From assembly GCA_937895975.1 (NCBI GenBank), contig CALBLG010000111.1, forward strand, positions 1 to 7,940: DNA of 7,940 bases. The letters run 5' to 3'. Origin of the DNA: an uncultured Slackia sp. (GTDB taxonomy: Bacteria; Actinomycetota; Coriobacteriia; Coriobacteriales; Eggerthellaceae). The translations under genes were made by a program, and so were the position numbers. Under the pieces are notes generated by a model. It saw only the letters and a program-made list of their open reading frames with translations, searched no databases and was not told where the DNA came from. Positions 1-5,806 of this stretch are shown here, one piece after another (within the stretch, counting starts at the first letter, position 1; each line of letters begins with the position of its first letter).

Positions 1-1
1 C

Positions 2-55
2 GAAGCGATCGTGGTAGCAACCTGTATTGTGCTGGCGACAGGCATGGCCGGCTAG
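2..55 (+). CDS. C-terminal end of a probable membrane protein (partial)
   Basis: Reading from base 2, seventeen codons stay open and end at a TAG at 53-55. The translation EAIVVATCIVLATGMAG is almost wholly hydrophobic and would suit the last transmembrane helix of a transporter or other integral membrane protein whose body lies left of the window. The gene would converge on the suf operon, with its stop about 60 bp before the shared hairpin. Seventeen residues are too few to name a family. A second open frame (bases 1-69) gives a less protein-like, arginine-rich peptide, which is why the hydrophobic frame was preferred. Both the reality of the gene and its product are uncertain. Confidence 0.4.
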   Translation, partial: EAIVVATCIVLATGMAG

Positions 56-113
56 CGAGCCGGGTATAGTCTTCGCCTTAGACTGAAATATCGTAAATCT
101 CAAACAAAATCAA

Positions 114-179
114 GAAGGCCCCTCGTCCTGTTTCCTGAACGCCTGGAACGTTGTGAAGGAAACAGGACGAGGGGCCTTC
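114..179 (-). terminator. Rho-independent terminator of the suf operon
   Basis: The arms 114-136 and 157-179 are perfect reverse complements over 23 bp, around a 20-nt loop at 137-156. Inside the loop a further 4-bp stem can form (AACG at 138-141 with CGTT at 149-152). Read on the minus strand, the hairpin begins 28 nt after the sufU stop and is followed by a T-rich tract (the complement of the A-rich 93-113), as expected of an intrinsic terminator. On the plus strand the sequence after the hairpin (GTAGGTCGAACG) has no T-run, so it probably serves mainly the suf operon. It could still slow transcription arriving from the convergent gene at the left edge. Confidence 0.8.
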
Positions 180-206
180 GGTAGGTCGAACGAAAACTCC
201 GGAAGA

Positions 207-662
207 CTAATCGGTGGTAGCAGGAGCGTCAGCCTCACCCTCGTTGAGCATGCCGTCAAGCGTGCGCCATGCAAGTTCGGCGCATTTCACGCGCGCAGGC
301 ATGTGCGAGATATCTTGCAACTGGGCCGCTTCGTCGAGGTCGATCTTGTCTTGTTCGGTGAGTTCCTTGCCCTTGATCATGTCGATGAACAGCTGCGACA
401 GGCGGCGCGCCTCTTCGACGGTCTCGCCCGTGATGACGTCGGCCATCATGTCGGCGGAAGCCTGGCTTACCGCGCACCCGTGGCCAGTGAACGCCGCCTC
501 CTTGATGACGCCGTTTTCCACACGCAGCGACAGCACCAGCTCGTCACCGCAGCTGGGGTTGATGCCCTCGTGCGTGTGCGTTGCGCCGTCCATCTCGTAT
601 TTGTAGTCGGGGTGTGCGTTGTGGTCCATCAACGCCGTGGTGTAGATTCCGCTATTCGCCAT
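207..662 (-). CDS. sufU: SufU, zinc-dependent sulfur-transfer partner of SufS
   Basis: This 151-residue protein is the SufU-type sulfurtransferase, which accepts persulfide sulfur from SufS and passes it to the SufBCD scaffold. It resembles the IscU fold, but in Gram-positive systems it acts as a zinc-bound sulfur shuttle rather than a scaffold. The ligands known from the family are all visible: Cys38 and Asp40 in NPSCGD, Cys63 in GHGCAVSQAS, and Cys127 in ARVKCAELAW. The insertion between the second and third cysteines that separates SufU from IscU is present (roughly residues 78-122). The C-terminus carries a short acidic, Ala/Thr-rich tail (GEADAPATTD). The ATG at 660-662 lies inside the end of sufS, an 11-nt overlap, with GGAG eight bases upstream, implying translational coupling. 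It is the last gene of the operon and stops at a TAG 28 nt before the terminator hairpin. Confidence 0.95.
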   Translation of the reverse strand: MANSGIYTTALMDHNAHPDYKYEMDGATHTHEGINPSCGDELVLSLRVENGVIKEAAFTGHGCAVSQASADMMADVITGETVEEARRLSQLFIDMIKGKELTEQDKIDLDEAAQLQDISHMPARVKCAELAWRTLDGMLNEGEADAPATTD

Positions 663-1986
663 GGAACATGCTCCAAACTTTCTTCAGGCCGCAAACCAAC
701 TTGTCAACGTCGCCCTTGTCGTTGTAGAAGGCGAGCGACGCGCGGCAGCATGCAAGGTTTTCAACGCCGAGCCACGTGAGCAGCGGCTGGGCGCAGTGAT
801 GGCCGGCGCGAATGGCAATTTGGTCCATATCGAGGATGCTCGCCACGTCGTGCGGGTGGATGCCGTTCACATTGAAGCTCACCACGCCGTGATGCATGTC
901 CGCGTCGGGGTGGCCGATGATGGTAACGAAGTCGAGTTTGCCCAGTTCGTCCATGCAGTATGCGACCAGTGCCTTCTCGCGAGCCTCGATGACGTCCATG
1001 CCCACCGACTCGACGTAGGCGACGGCGGCTGCAGTGGCGTAAATTCCCGCTGCGTCTTGCGTGCCGGCCTCGAATTTCTCGGGGACGGGAGCCCAGGTGG
1101 CGTCTTGCTCGGTGACGTTGTCGATCATCTCGCCGCCCGTCAGGAAAGGCGGCATGGCGTTCAGCAGCTCGTCGCGGCCCCACAGCACGCCCATGCCGAA
1201 CGGGCCGAATAGCTTGTGGGCGGAAAACGCGAAGAAGTCGCAGCCGATCTTGTCCACGTCGACAGAGACGTGCGGCACCGACTGGGCGCCGTCGACCACG
1301 AAGTACCCGCCCTGCTCGTGCACTCGGCGGCCGAGTTCCTCGACGGGGTTTTCGATGCCCAGCACGTTGGAGACGTGAACGCACGACAGAATCTTCGTCT
1401 TCGGGCCGATTTTCGCATCCATCTCTTCGGGCGTGATGACGCCGTTCTCGTCGGGGTAGAGGTAGACGAGCTTCGCGCCCGCCGCGCGGCAGGCCTGCTG
1501 CCACGGGATGAGGTTGGAATGGTGCTCCATGATGGTGATGCATACCTCGTCGCCCGGCTCGAGCACCGTGGGGGCGAACGCCTTGGCCACGATGTTCAGC
1601 GCCTCGCTGGCGTTGCGGCACATCACGATGTCCTCGGCCTTCGGGGCTCCGATGAACTTCGCCACGCGATGGCGGGCCACGTCGATGGCTTCGGTCGCTT
1701 CCACCGACAAGCGGTATAGGCCGCGAAGCGCGTTGGCATTCATTTCCTCATAGAAGCGGCGCTGCGCATCGAGCACGGCCTTGGGGCGTTGCGCGGTTGC
1801 GGCGCTGTCGAGAAAGGCCAAGTCGGGGTGATTCGCGAGCAGCGGAAAGTCGCGCTTGTAGGGGTTTTCGGCAATATTGGCCGCGCACACGATGTCGGGA
1901 GCCACGGCGGAGGCCGCAGCGGCCTGGGCCGCGTCAGCGATGGCGCATGCGCTTGCGCTTGCGTTTGCCTTGTTCGTTTCAGTCAT
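652..1986 (-). CDS. sufS: SufS, group II cysteine desulfurase
   Basis: A PLP-dependent cysteine desulfurase of 444 residues that converts L-cysteine to L-alanine and carries the sulfur as a persulfide for transfer to SufU. Visible landmarks are the cofactor-stacking His156 in EHHSN, Asp232 in DGAQS (pairs with the PLP ring nitrogen), Lys258 in SAHKLFGPFG (Schiff base), the catalytic Cys398 in RAGHHCAQP, and Arg415 in CRASLAFYN (substrate carboxylate). The compact active-cysteine loop is typical of group II enzymes. The chosen ATG (1984-1986) has a GAGGA ribosome site four bases upstream, and sufD ends 13 nt before it. The reading frame stays open to 2151, but that stretch is sufD sequence in another frame. 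Unusually, about 40 Ala-rich residues precede the normal family start (near NPYKRDFPLL). They begin with a near-repeat of a hexanucleotide. No later in-frame start has a ribosome site. Confidence 0.95.
   Translation of the reverse strand: MTETNKANASASACAIADAAQAAAASAVAPDIVCAANIAENPYKRDFPLLANHPDLAFLDSAATAQRPKAVLDAQRRFYEEMNANALRGLYRLSVEATEAIDVARHRVAKFIGAPKAEDIVMCRNASEALNIVAKAFAPTVLEPGDEVCITIMEHHSNLIPWQQACRAAGAKLVYLYPDENGVITPEEMDAKIGPKTKILSCVHVSNVLGIENPVEELGRRVHEQGGYFVVDGAQSVPHVSVDVDKIGCDFFAFSAHKLFGPFGMGVLWGRDELLNAMPPFLTGGEMIDNVTEQDATWAPVPEKFEAGTQDAAGIYATAAAVAYVESVGMDVIEAREKALVAYCMDELGKLDFVTIIGHPDADMHHGVVSFNVNGIHPHDVASILDMDQIAIRAGHHCAQPLLTWLGVENLACCRASLAFYNDKGDVDKLVCGLKKVWSMFHGE
1945..1968 (-). 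repeat. Imperfect hexanucleotide tandem repeat in the sufS N-terminus
   Basis: Four consecutive 6-bp units fill this stretch. On the plus strand two are identical (GCTTGC) and the flanking units differ by one base each (GCATGC and GTTTGC). In frame they encode the alternating Ala-X residues 7-14 of SufS (ANASASAC). The codons are regular enough to suggest growth by replication slippage, but four units is short and high GC content favours such runs by chance. Confidence 0.5.
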
Positions 1987-1990
1987 GGTG

Positions 1991-1995
1991 TCCTC
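1991..1995 (-). promoter_or_regulatory. Ribosome binding site deciding the sufS start
   Basis: On the minus strand GAGGA sits four bases before the ATG at 1986-1984, in the 13-nt gap after the sufD stop (TAG, 2002-2000). This fixes the sufS start and therefore makes the unusual Ala-rich N-terminal extension part of the protein. The GTG codons at residues 28 and 33 have no comparable upstream purine run. Confidence 0.7.
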
Positions 1996-1999
1996 GAAT

Positions 2000-3235
2000 C
2001 TATTCGGCTTCGTCGAACTGGGCAGGAATGCCGATGTTCGCGGCGAGCTTCGCGATGGCGTCGCGCGTGTAGGCGTCGGGCGTGGTGATTGCCGCGTCCT
2101 CGAACGTCGCCGTGGCGAACAGGCGCTCGGCGGCTTCCTGCGAAATACCACGGCTCATTAGGTAATTCAACTGCTCGGGGCGCATGTGGCCAATGGTGGC
2201 ACCATGGTTGCCCGCAACGTCGTCTTCGCTGCACAAGATGATGGGAATGGATTTGTTGCTCACGCGCTCGTCGGCAAGCACAACCGATTCGGTTTCGGTT
2301 CCTTCGGCGCCCGCGCAGCCGCATGCAAGATCGATGGTGCCGCGCAGTACCTTGGAGCACTCGTCGGTCAGCACGCCTTGGGCATCCATCAAGCACGTTG
2401 TTTTTTCGCCGCGGTGGCGCAGCACGTAGTTGAAGTCGAGCGCCTGCGCGCCGTGTCCCACGTAGCGCGTGGTGACGTGGGCGTCGCTGCGGTTGCCCGA
2501 CAGGTTGCCCGCCAGGCCCACGTACGACTTGCCTGCGCCGAGCACCGTGTGGCGCACGGTGATGCGCGCGTCAGTGTCAAGGAACAAGGCAGCGTCGTCC
2601 ATGGTGGTGAAGCCGTCGGTCGCAGCATGCACGGTTTGAATGTCTACGGCCGAATCGGGGCCCGCATACACGCCCAGCGTGGAGCCAATGACGCCTTCGC
2701 CCTGTTCAGGCGCGTCAAAGCAGACGAGAACCTGGGCCTTGGCGCCTGCTTCGGCCACCACGTCGACCGAAGCGACCGAAGCGGCGGCGTTCTTGCCGTG
2801 CGCATGAATCACGATGGGTTCCGTGAGCTGCGTGCCTTCGGGAATGCGAATGGAGCGCGTCTTTGCGGCGTGGGCTGCCATCCATTCGGCAGCTTCTCGT
2901 CCCATGCCATGCTCGAATGCATGCGGGTTTTCGGCGTCGCGCGTGACGGGCGAGGTGGCGGCCAAATCCAGATTCACGTCGCCGCCCGCCAAAAGCTCGG
3001 AGTCGGGCTGCGTATTCTTTTGCGGTACTGCCTGCGCGGGCCGGGTTGCCCACACGCGCTCGCACGTATCGGCGAACGCGCCGAACTCGGCGGCCAGGGC
3101 GCCTTCGGGCACGAGAATCTCGATGCCGTCGGCGATGGTGTCGACCACTTCGACTGACGCCTCGTTCATACCGAGGCGGTGCCAGGTGGGGGAGATGAGC
3201 GCGTTGGCGCGCAGGGCCTGGGTGGTTTCGGCCAT
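2000..3235 (-). CDS. sufD: SufD, Fe-S scaffold subunit
   Basis: A 411-residue SufD, the paralog of SufB that pairs with it and with SufC to form the SufBC2D scaffold. In characterised complexes SufD supports iron entry and cluster formation. The C-terminal half carries the family's beta-helix and ending: ALDFNYVLRHRG, SKSIPIILCSEDD-like repeats around 325-338, then AGNHGATIG with His344, which corresponds to the conserved SufD histidine at the SufB-SufD interface (His360 in E. coli). The final helical segment EQLNYLMSRGISQEAAERLF parallels the end of SufB. The N-terminal third is less conserved, as usual for SufD. Its ATG shares one base with the sufB stop (TAATG at 3233-3237), a classic coupled junction. 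An AAGGGG about ten bases upstream, within sufB, is the only ribosome-site candidate. Confidence 0.94.
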   Translation of the reverse strand: MAETTQALRANALISPTWHRLGMNEASVEVVDTIADGIEILVPEGALAAEFGAFADTCERVWATRPAQAVPQKNTQPDSELLAGGDVNLDLAATSPVTRDAENPHAFEHGMGREAAEWMAAHAAKTRSIRIPEGTQLTEPIVIHAHGKNAAASVASVDVVAEAGAKAQVLVCFDAPEQGEGVIGSTLGVYAGPDSAVDIQTVHAATDGFTTMDDAALFLDTDARITVRHTVLGAGKSYVGLAGNLSGNRSDAHVTTRYVGHGAQALDFNYVLRHRGEKTTCLMDAQGVLTDECSKVLRGTIDLACGCAGAEGTETESVVLADERVSNKSIPIILCSEDDVAGNHGATIGHMRPEQLNYLMSRGISQEAAERLFATATFEDAAITTPDAYTRDAIAKLAANIGIPAQFDEAE

Positions 3236-4647
3236 TATCCAATCGCCCCTTCCATTTCAAGCTTGATCAGGTTGTTCATTTCGACCGCGTATTCCAGCGG
3301 AAGCTCTTTGCTCACGGGATCGGCGAAGCCATTCACCACCATGGTGCGTGCTTCTTCTTCCGAAATGCCGCGGCTCATCAGGTAGAACACGGTGTCGTCG
3401 GAGATGCGCCCGATGGTGGCCTCGTGTCCCACGTCGACGTTCTTGCATCGAATGTCCATCGCGGGAATGGTGTCGGAGCGGCTGTCGGCGTCAAGCATCA
3501 GCGATTGGCAGCTCACCGACGCGGCCGAATTCTCGGCTTTCTCTGTTGCCACGACGCTGGAGCGGAACGTTGACACGCCGCCGCCCTTCGAGATGGATTT
3601 CGTCTCGATTGCCGCGCTGGTTTCGGGCGCGGCGAGTACCACCTTGCAGCCGGTGTCGAGGTCTTGGCCCTGGCCGGCGAACGTGATGCCCGTGAACGTG
3701 CAGGTCGATTTGCGGCCCGAGAGGATAGACATGGGGTAGAGGTAGCCAACATGGCTGCCGAAGCTGCCCGAAACCCATTCGATTGAGCCGCCCTCGTCGC
3801 ACACGGAGCGCTTCGTATTCAGGTTGTACATGTTCTTCGACCAGTTTTCGATGGTCGAGTAGCGCAGATGCGCGTTTTTGCCAACGAACAGCTCGACGGC
3901 GCCCGCATGCAGGTTCGCCACGTTGTATTTCGGGGCCGAGCAGCCTTCGATGAAGTGCAGATCGGCGCCATCTTCGACGATGATCAGCGTGTGCTCGAAT
4001 TGGCCGGCGCCTTTCGCGTTCAGACGGAAGTAGCTTTGCAGCGGGAAGTCGAGCTTGGTGTCTTTCGGCACGTAGACGAAGCTGCCGCCCGACCACACGG
4101 CGCCGTGCAGGGCCGCGAACTTATGGTCGGTTGGCGGGATGAGCGTCATGAACTTCTCGTGGATGAGCGGCTCCCATTTCGGGTCGTGCAGCGCCTCTTC
4201 GATGCCGGAATACACGATGCCCATTTTCGAGGCGGTGTCCTGCATGTTGTGGTACACCAGCTCGGAGTCGTATTGGGCGCCGACGCCCGCCAGGTAGGCG
4301 CGTTCGGCCTGGGGAATGCCAAGGCGATCGAACGTGTTCTTCACGTCGTCGGGCAGCGATTCCCAATCGTTTTTCTGGTCGGTGTTCGGCTTCACGTATG
4401 TGACGATGTTGTCCATGTCCAGTCCGGCAATGGACGGGCCCCAATCAGGCGCCTGCATGCTCTTGTATATTTCGAGCGACTTCAGGCGGAACTCGAGCAG
4501 CCACTCGGGTTCGTCTTTCTTCGCGGAAATCTCGCGCACGATTTCGGGCGTCAGGCCGGCGTCGAGGCGCTCGAAGCCCTCTTCTCCATATCGGAAATCG
4601 TAGAGGCTGCGGTCGATGTCCGCGACCTCTGAATGTTGTTTTGCCAT
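3235..4647 (-). CDS. sufB: SufB, Fe-S scaffold subunit
   Basis: A 470-residue SufB, the scaffold protein on which sulfur is received and the nascent cluster is built with SufC and SufD. The N-terminal region (DEPEWLLEFRLKSLEIYKSM, residues 45-64) is the standard SufB helical domain. A beta-helix core follows, with Cys236 in IEGCSAPKYN, equivalent to the sulfur-entry cysteine of E. coli SufB (Cys254). Cys380 in SVSCQS and Glu409 in GHEATIG are 29 residues apart, the same spacing as E. coli Cys405 and Glu434 at the cluster-building site. The end DDTVFYLMSRGISEEEAR is highly typical. Length is normal for the shorter SufB forms. The ATG is preceded by GAGG six bases upstream (4654-4657), and the sufC stop lies 14 nt before it. 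I see no intein or frameshift. Confidence 0.97.
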   Translation of the reverse strand: MAKQHSEVADIDRSLYDFRYGEEGFERLDAGLTPEIVREISAKKDEPEWLLEFRLKSLEIYKSMQAPDWGPSIAGLDMDNIVTYVKPNTDQKNDWESLPDDVKNTFDRLGIPQAERAYLAGVGAQYDSELVYHNMQDTASKMGIVYSGIEEALHDPKWEPLIHEKFMTLIPPTDHKFAALHGAVWSGGSFVYVPKDTKLDFPLQSYFRLNAKGAGQFEHTLIIVEDGADLHFIEGCSAPKYNVANLHAGAVELFVGKNAHLRYSTIENWSKNMYNLNTKRSVCDEGGSIEWVSGSFGSHVGYLYPMSILSGRKSTCTFTGITFAGQGQDLDTGCKVVLAAPETSAAIETKSISKGGGVSTFRSSVVATEKAENSAASVSCQSLMLDADSRSDTIPAMDIRCKNVDVGHEATIGRISDDTVFYLMSRGISEEEARTMVVNGFADPVSKELPLEYAVEMNNLIKLEMEGAIG

Positions 4648-4661
4648 GTCGCGCCTCGCTT

Positions 4662-5441
4662 TTACGCCTGAGCGGCCGCGGCGGCCTGCTCGAACTGCTC
4701 GAAGCCTTCGGTGTCGATCTTCTCGATGAGAGACGCCGGGCCTTCGTGCACCATGCGGCCCTTCACCATCACATGCACTCGGTCGACGTCGAGGCGCTCG
4801 AGGATGCGCGTGTTGTGGGTGATGATGAGCAGGGTGCCGTCGCAGGTGCGGCGATACGCGTCTATGCCGCGCGAGACGACCGACAGCGCGTCAACGTCGA
4901 GGCCCGAATCGGTTTCGTCCAAAATGGCCAGTTTCGGCTTCAGCAGCAACAGCTGCAGCATTTCGAGCTTCTTCTTCTCGCCGCCGGAAAAGCCCACGCC
5001 CAGCTCTCGATCGAGGTAGGCAGGGTCGAAGTCAAGTTCTTCGCACAGTTCTTGGGTGTGCTTGCGGAACTGCTTGCCCTTCAGGTTGATGCCTTCGCGG
5101 TTCGCTGCGGCCGCGCGCAGGAAGCTCGACAGCGGCACGCCGGGAATTTCCACCGGTGCCTGGAAGCTGAGGAACATGCCCGCGTGGCTGCGCTTGTCGG
5201 GTGAAAGCGCGGTGACGTCTTGGCCGTCGAACGTGATGGCGCCCTGGGTGACGTTGTACGTCGGGTCGCCCATAATCACATGGCCGAGCGTCGATTTGCC
5301 GGCGCCGTTCGGGCCCATGAGCACGTGCGTCTCGCCGCGCCCGACGGACAGGTCGACGCCGTGCAGAATCTGCTTTTCGTCGACCGAGGCGGCAAGGCCG
5401 CTTACGCGAAGCAGCTCGCCCGTAGAGGTTTGTGATGCCAT
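4662..5441 (-). CDS. sufC: SufC, ABC-type ATPase of the SUF scaffold
   Basis: A 259-residue soluble ABC ATPase that binds SufB and SufD and uses ATP-driven dimerisation to open the scaffold during cluster assembly. It is not a transporter component. Motifs in order: Walker A GPNGAGKST (43-51, Lys49), Q-loop Gln94 in FQAPVEIPG, signature FSGGEKKK (151-158), Walker B with Asp175-Glu176 in LAILDETDSGLD, and switch His209 in IITHNTRIL. FQAPVEIPG and ETDSGLD mark SufC rather than other ABC ATPases. The start is the ATG at 5439-5441, giving MASQTSTGELL directly before the conserved domain. An AAGG lies eight bases upstream. The frame remains open to 5594, but that extension is Arg/Trp-rich, unlike SufC, and covers the promoter region. 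First gene of the operon. Confidence 0.96.
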   Translation of the reverse strand: MASQTSTGELLRVSGLAASVDEKQILHGVDLSVGRGETHVLMGPNGAGKSTLGHVIMGDPTYNVTQGAITFDGQDVTALSPDKRSHAGMFLSFQAPVEIPGVPLSSFLRAAAANREGINLKGKQFRKHTQELCEELDFDPAYLDRELGVGFSGGEKKKLEMLQLLLLKPKLAILDETDSGLDVDALSVVSRGIDAYRRTCDGTLLIITHNTRILERLDVDRVHVMVKGRMVHEGPASLIEKIDTEGFEQFEQAAAAAQA

Positions 5442-5451
5442 GGCAATTGCC
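5442..5451. repeat. Perfect 10-bp palindrome next to the sufC start
   Basis: GGCAATTGCC is self-complementary and directly abuts the sufC start codon, partly covering the space between the AAGG ribosome-site candidate and the ATG. It could be chance, an operator half-site pair, or a small element affecting translation. Nothing else in the window repeats it. Confidence 0.4.
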
Positions 5452-5503
5452 TTTCTCTTATATATACCCCTTTTGAATACAAGAGTTGTTGGCGGGCGAC
5501 GCG

Positions 5504-5540
5504 GCCTGAGCCCTCCGCTTTCGCGGCCCCAATGCCAGGC
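5504..5540 (-). other. Possible hairpin in the suf mRNA leader
   Basis: In the leader between the candidate promoter and sufC, the minus strand can pair GCCTG (5540-5536) with CAGGC (5508-5504). Inside that, CCGC (5526-5523) can pair with GCGG (5518-5515) across a GAAA tetraloop, a stable GNRA-type loop. The stems are short, with an asymmetric internal loop, and no known riboswitch or leader family is recognised. No T-run follows, so it does not look like an attenuator. Confidence 0.3.
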
Positions 5541-5554
5541 GCGTGCAAGCCTTC

Positions 5555-5592
5555 TAAACCAACCTATGTAACTGGTTAAAGATAAACCAACC
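5555..5592. promoter_or_regulatory. Candidate operator: clustered TGGTT/AACCA elements
   Basis: The ten-base word TAAACCAACC occurs twice in the same orientation, at 5555-5564 and 5583-5592. Between them is an inverted core, TGGTT at 5573-5577, which forms a perfect dyad with AACCA at 5585-5589 across seven bases. A TAAC-N2-GTTA dyad lies at 5569-5578. The cluster covers the predicted -10 element and start point of the suf promoter, where a repressor would act. It does not match the CAAC-N6-GTTG site known for actinobacterial SufR, and I cannot assign a regulator. Confidence 0.4.
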
Positions 5593-5607
5593 ACGGTGCA
5601 TGTTCAA
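5579..5607 (-). promoter_or_regulatory. Candidate sigma-70-type promoter for the suf operon
   Basis: Read on the minus strand, TTGAAC (5607-5602) and TATCTT (5584-5579) are separated by 17 bases, each matching four of six consensus positions. Transcription would begin near 5572, giving a leader of about 130 nt before sufC. A TATATATAAG stretch closer to the gene is too near the start codon to be a normal -10. The call rests on consensus similarity alone. Confidence 0.4.
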
Positions 5608-5794
5608 GGTGGGTTATGCACGGCAGAGATGAATTGGCATGAACTAAATTAAGAAGTCGCTCAATCGACGGGCGATTGGGGCAAAAGTGGCGGTTTTACG
5701 AACACCGCGGACGCGTAATGCGCTAGATTTAGGAATAACTTGCGGGGAGTGTCATTGCTGCGTGGCGCCACCTGTTTGCGACACGTTTATGACC

Positions 5795-5801
5795 GAGGAG
5801 G
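5795..5801 (+). promoter_or_regulatory. Strong ribosome binding site deciding the membrane-protein start
   Basis: GAGGAGG, a near-perfect Shine-Dalgarno sequence, ends five bases before the ATG at 5807. The in-frame ATG at 5789 lies upstream of this site and has none of its own, so translation very probably begins at 5807. Confidence 0.8.
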
Positions 5802-5806
5802 CTTCG

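Larger units (their letters stand above)
5442..5806. other. 365-bp divergent intergenic region
   Basis: This region separates sufC from the divergent membrane-protein gene. The left part holds the suf leader, candidate promoter and repeat cluster described separately. In the right part (about 5610-5790) I find no convincing -35/-10 pair for the plus-strand gene. A TAGATT at 5724-5729 is a possible -10 but lacks a -35 at the right distance. The frame of the membrane gene is open back to 5687, but the peptide there is Cys-rich and unlike the family, so I treat it as noncoding. No tRNA, small protein gene or known riboswitch is evident. Confidence 0.5.

Noticed and set aside
1987..2151. 55-residue upstream extension of the SufS frame
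   Set aside because: It overlaps the end of sufD, is Arg/Ser/Pro-rich, and has no relation to SufS. The ATG at 1986 has a good ribosome site.
2186..3157. Long plus-strand open frame (323 codons) opposite sufD, and a similar one at 3868-4632 opposite sufB
   Set aside because: Both lie wholly antisense to well-conserved suf genes. Their translations are rich in His, Arg and Val with no recognisable domain, as expected from the complement of GC-biased codons.
5456..5466. TATATATAAG just upstream of sufC as a -10 promoter element
   Set aside because: Transcription would begin only a few bases before the ATG, downstream of the AAGG ribosome site, and no -35 lies at a normal distance.
5442..5594. 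51-residue upstream extension of the SufC frame
   Set aside because: The peptide is unlike SufC N-termini and spans the leader and candidate promoter. The ATG at 5441 fits the family start.
5716..5729. TAATGC or TAGATT as the -10 of the membrane-gene promoter
   Set aside because: TAATGC matches the consensus poorly. TAGATT is better, but no -35-like hexamer occurs 15-19 bases upstream (the nearest, TTTACG, is 23 bases away).
5687..5806. Earlier start (5687 or 5789) for the first membrane protein
   Set aside because: Neither ATG has a ribosome site, the added residues are Cys-rich and not membrane-protein-like, and GAGGAGG five bases before 5807 marks the real start.
5442..5806. SufR-type operator CAAC-N6-GTTG in the suf upstream region
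   Set aside because: I looked on both strands and found GTTG and CAAC words but not in that arrangement.
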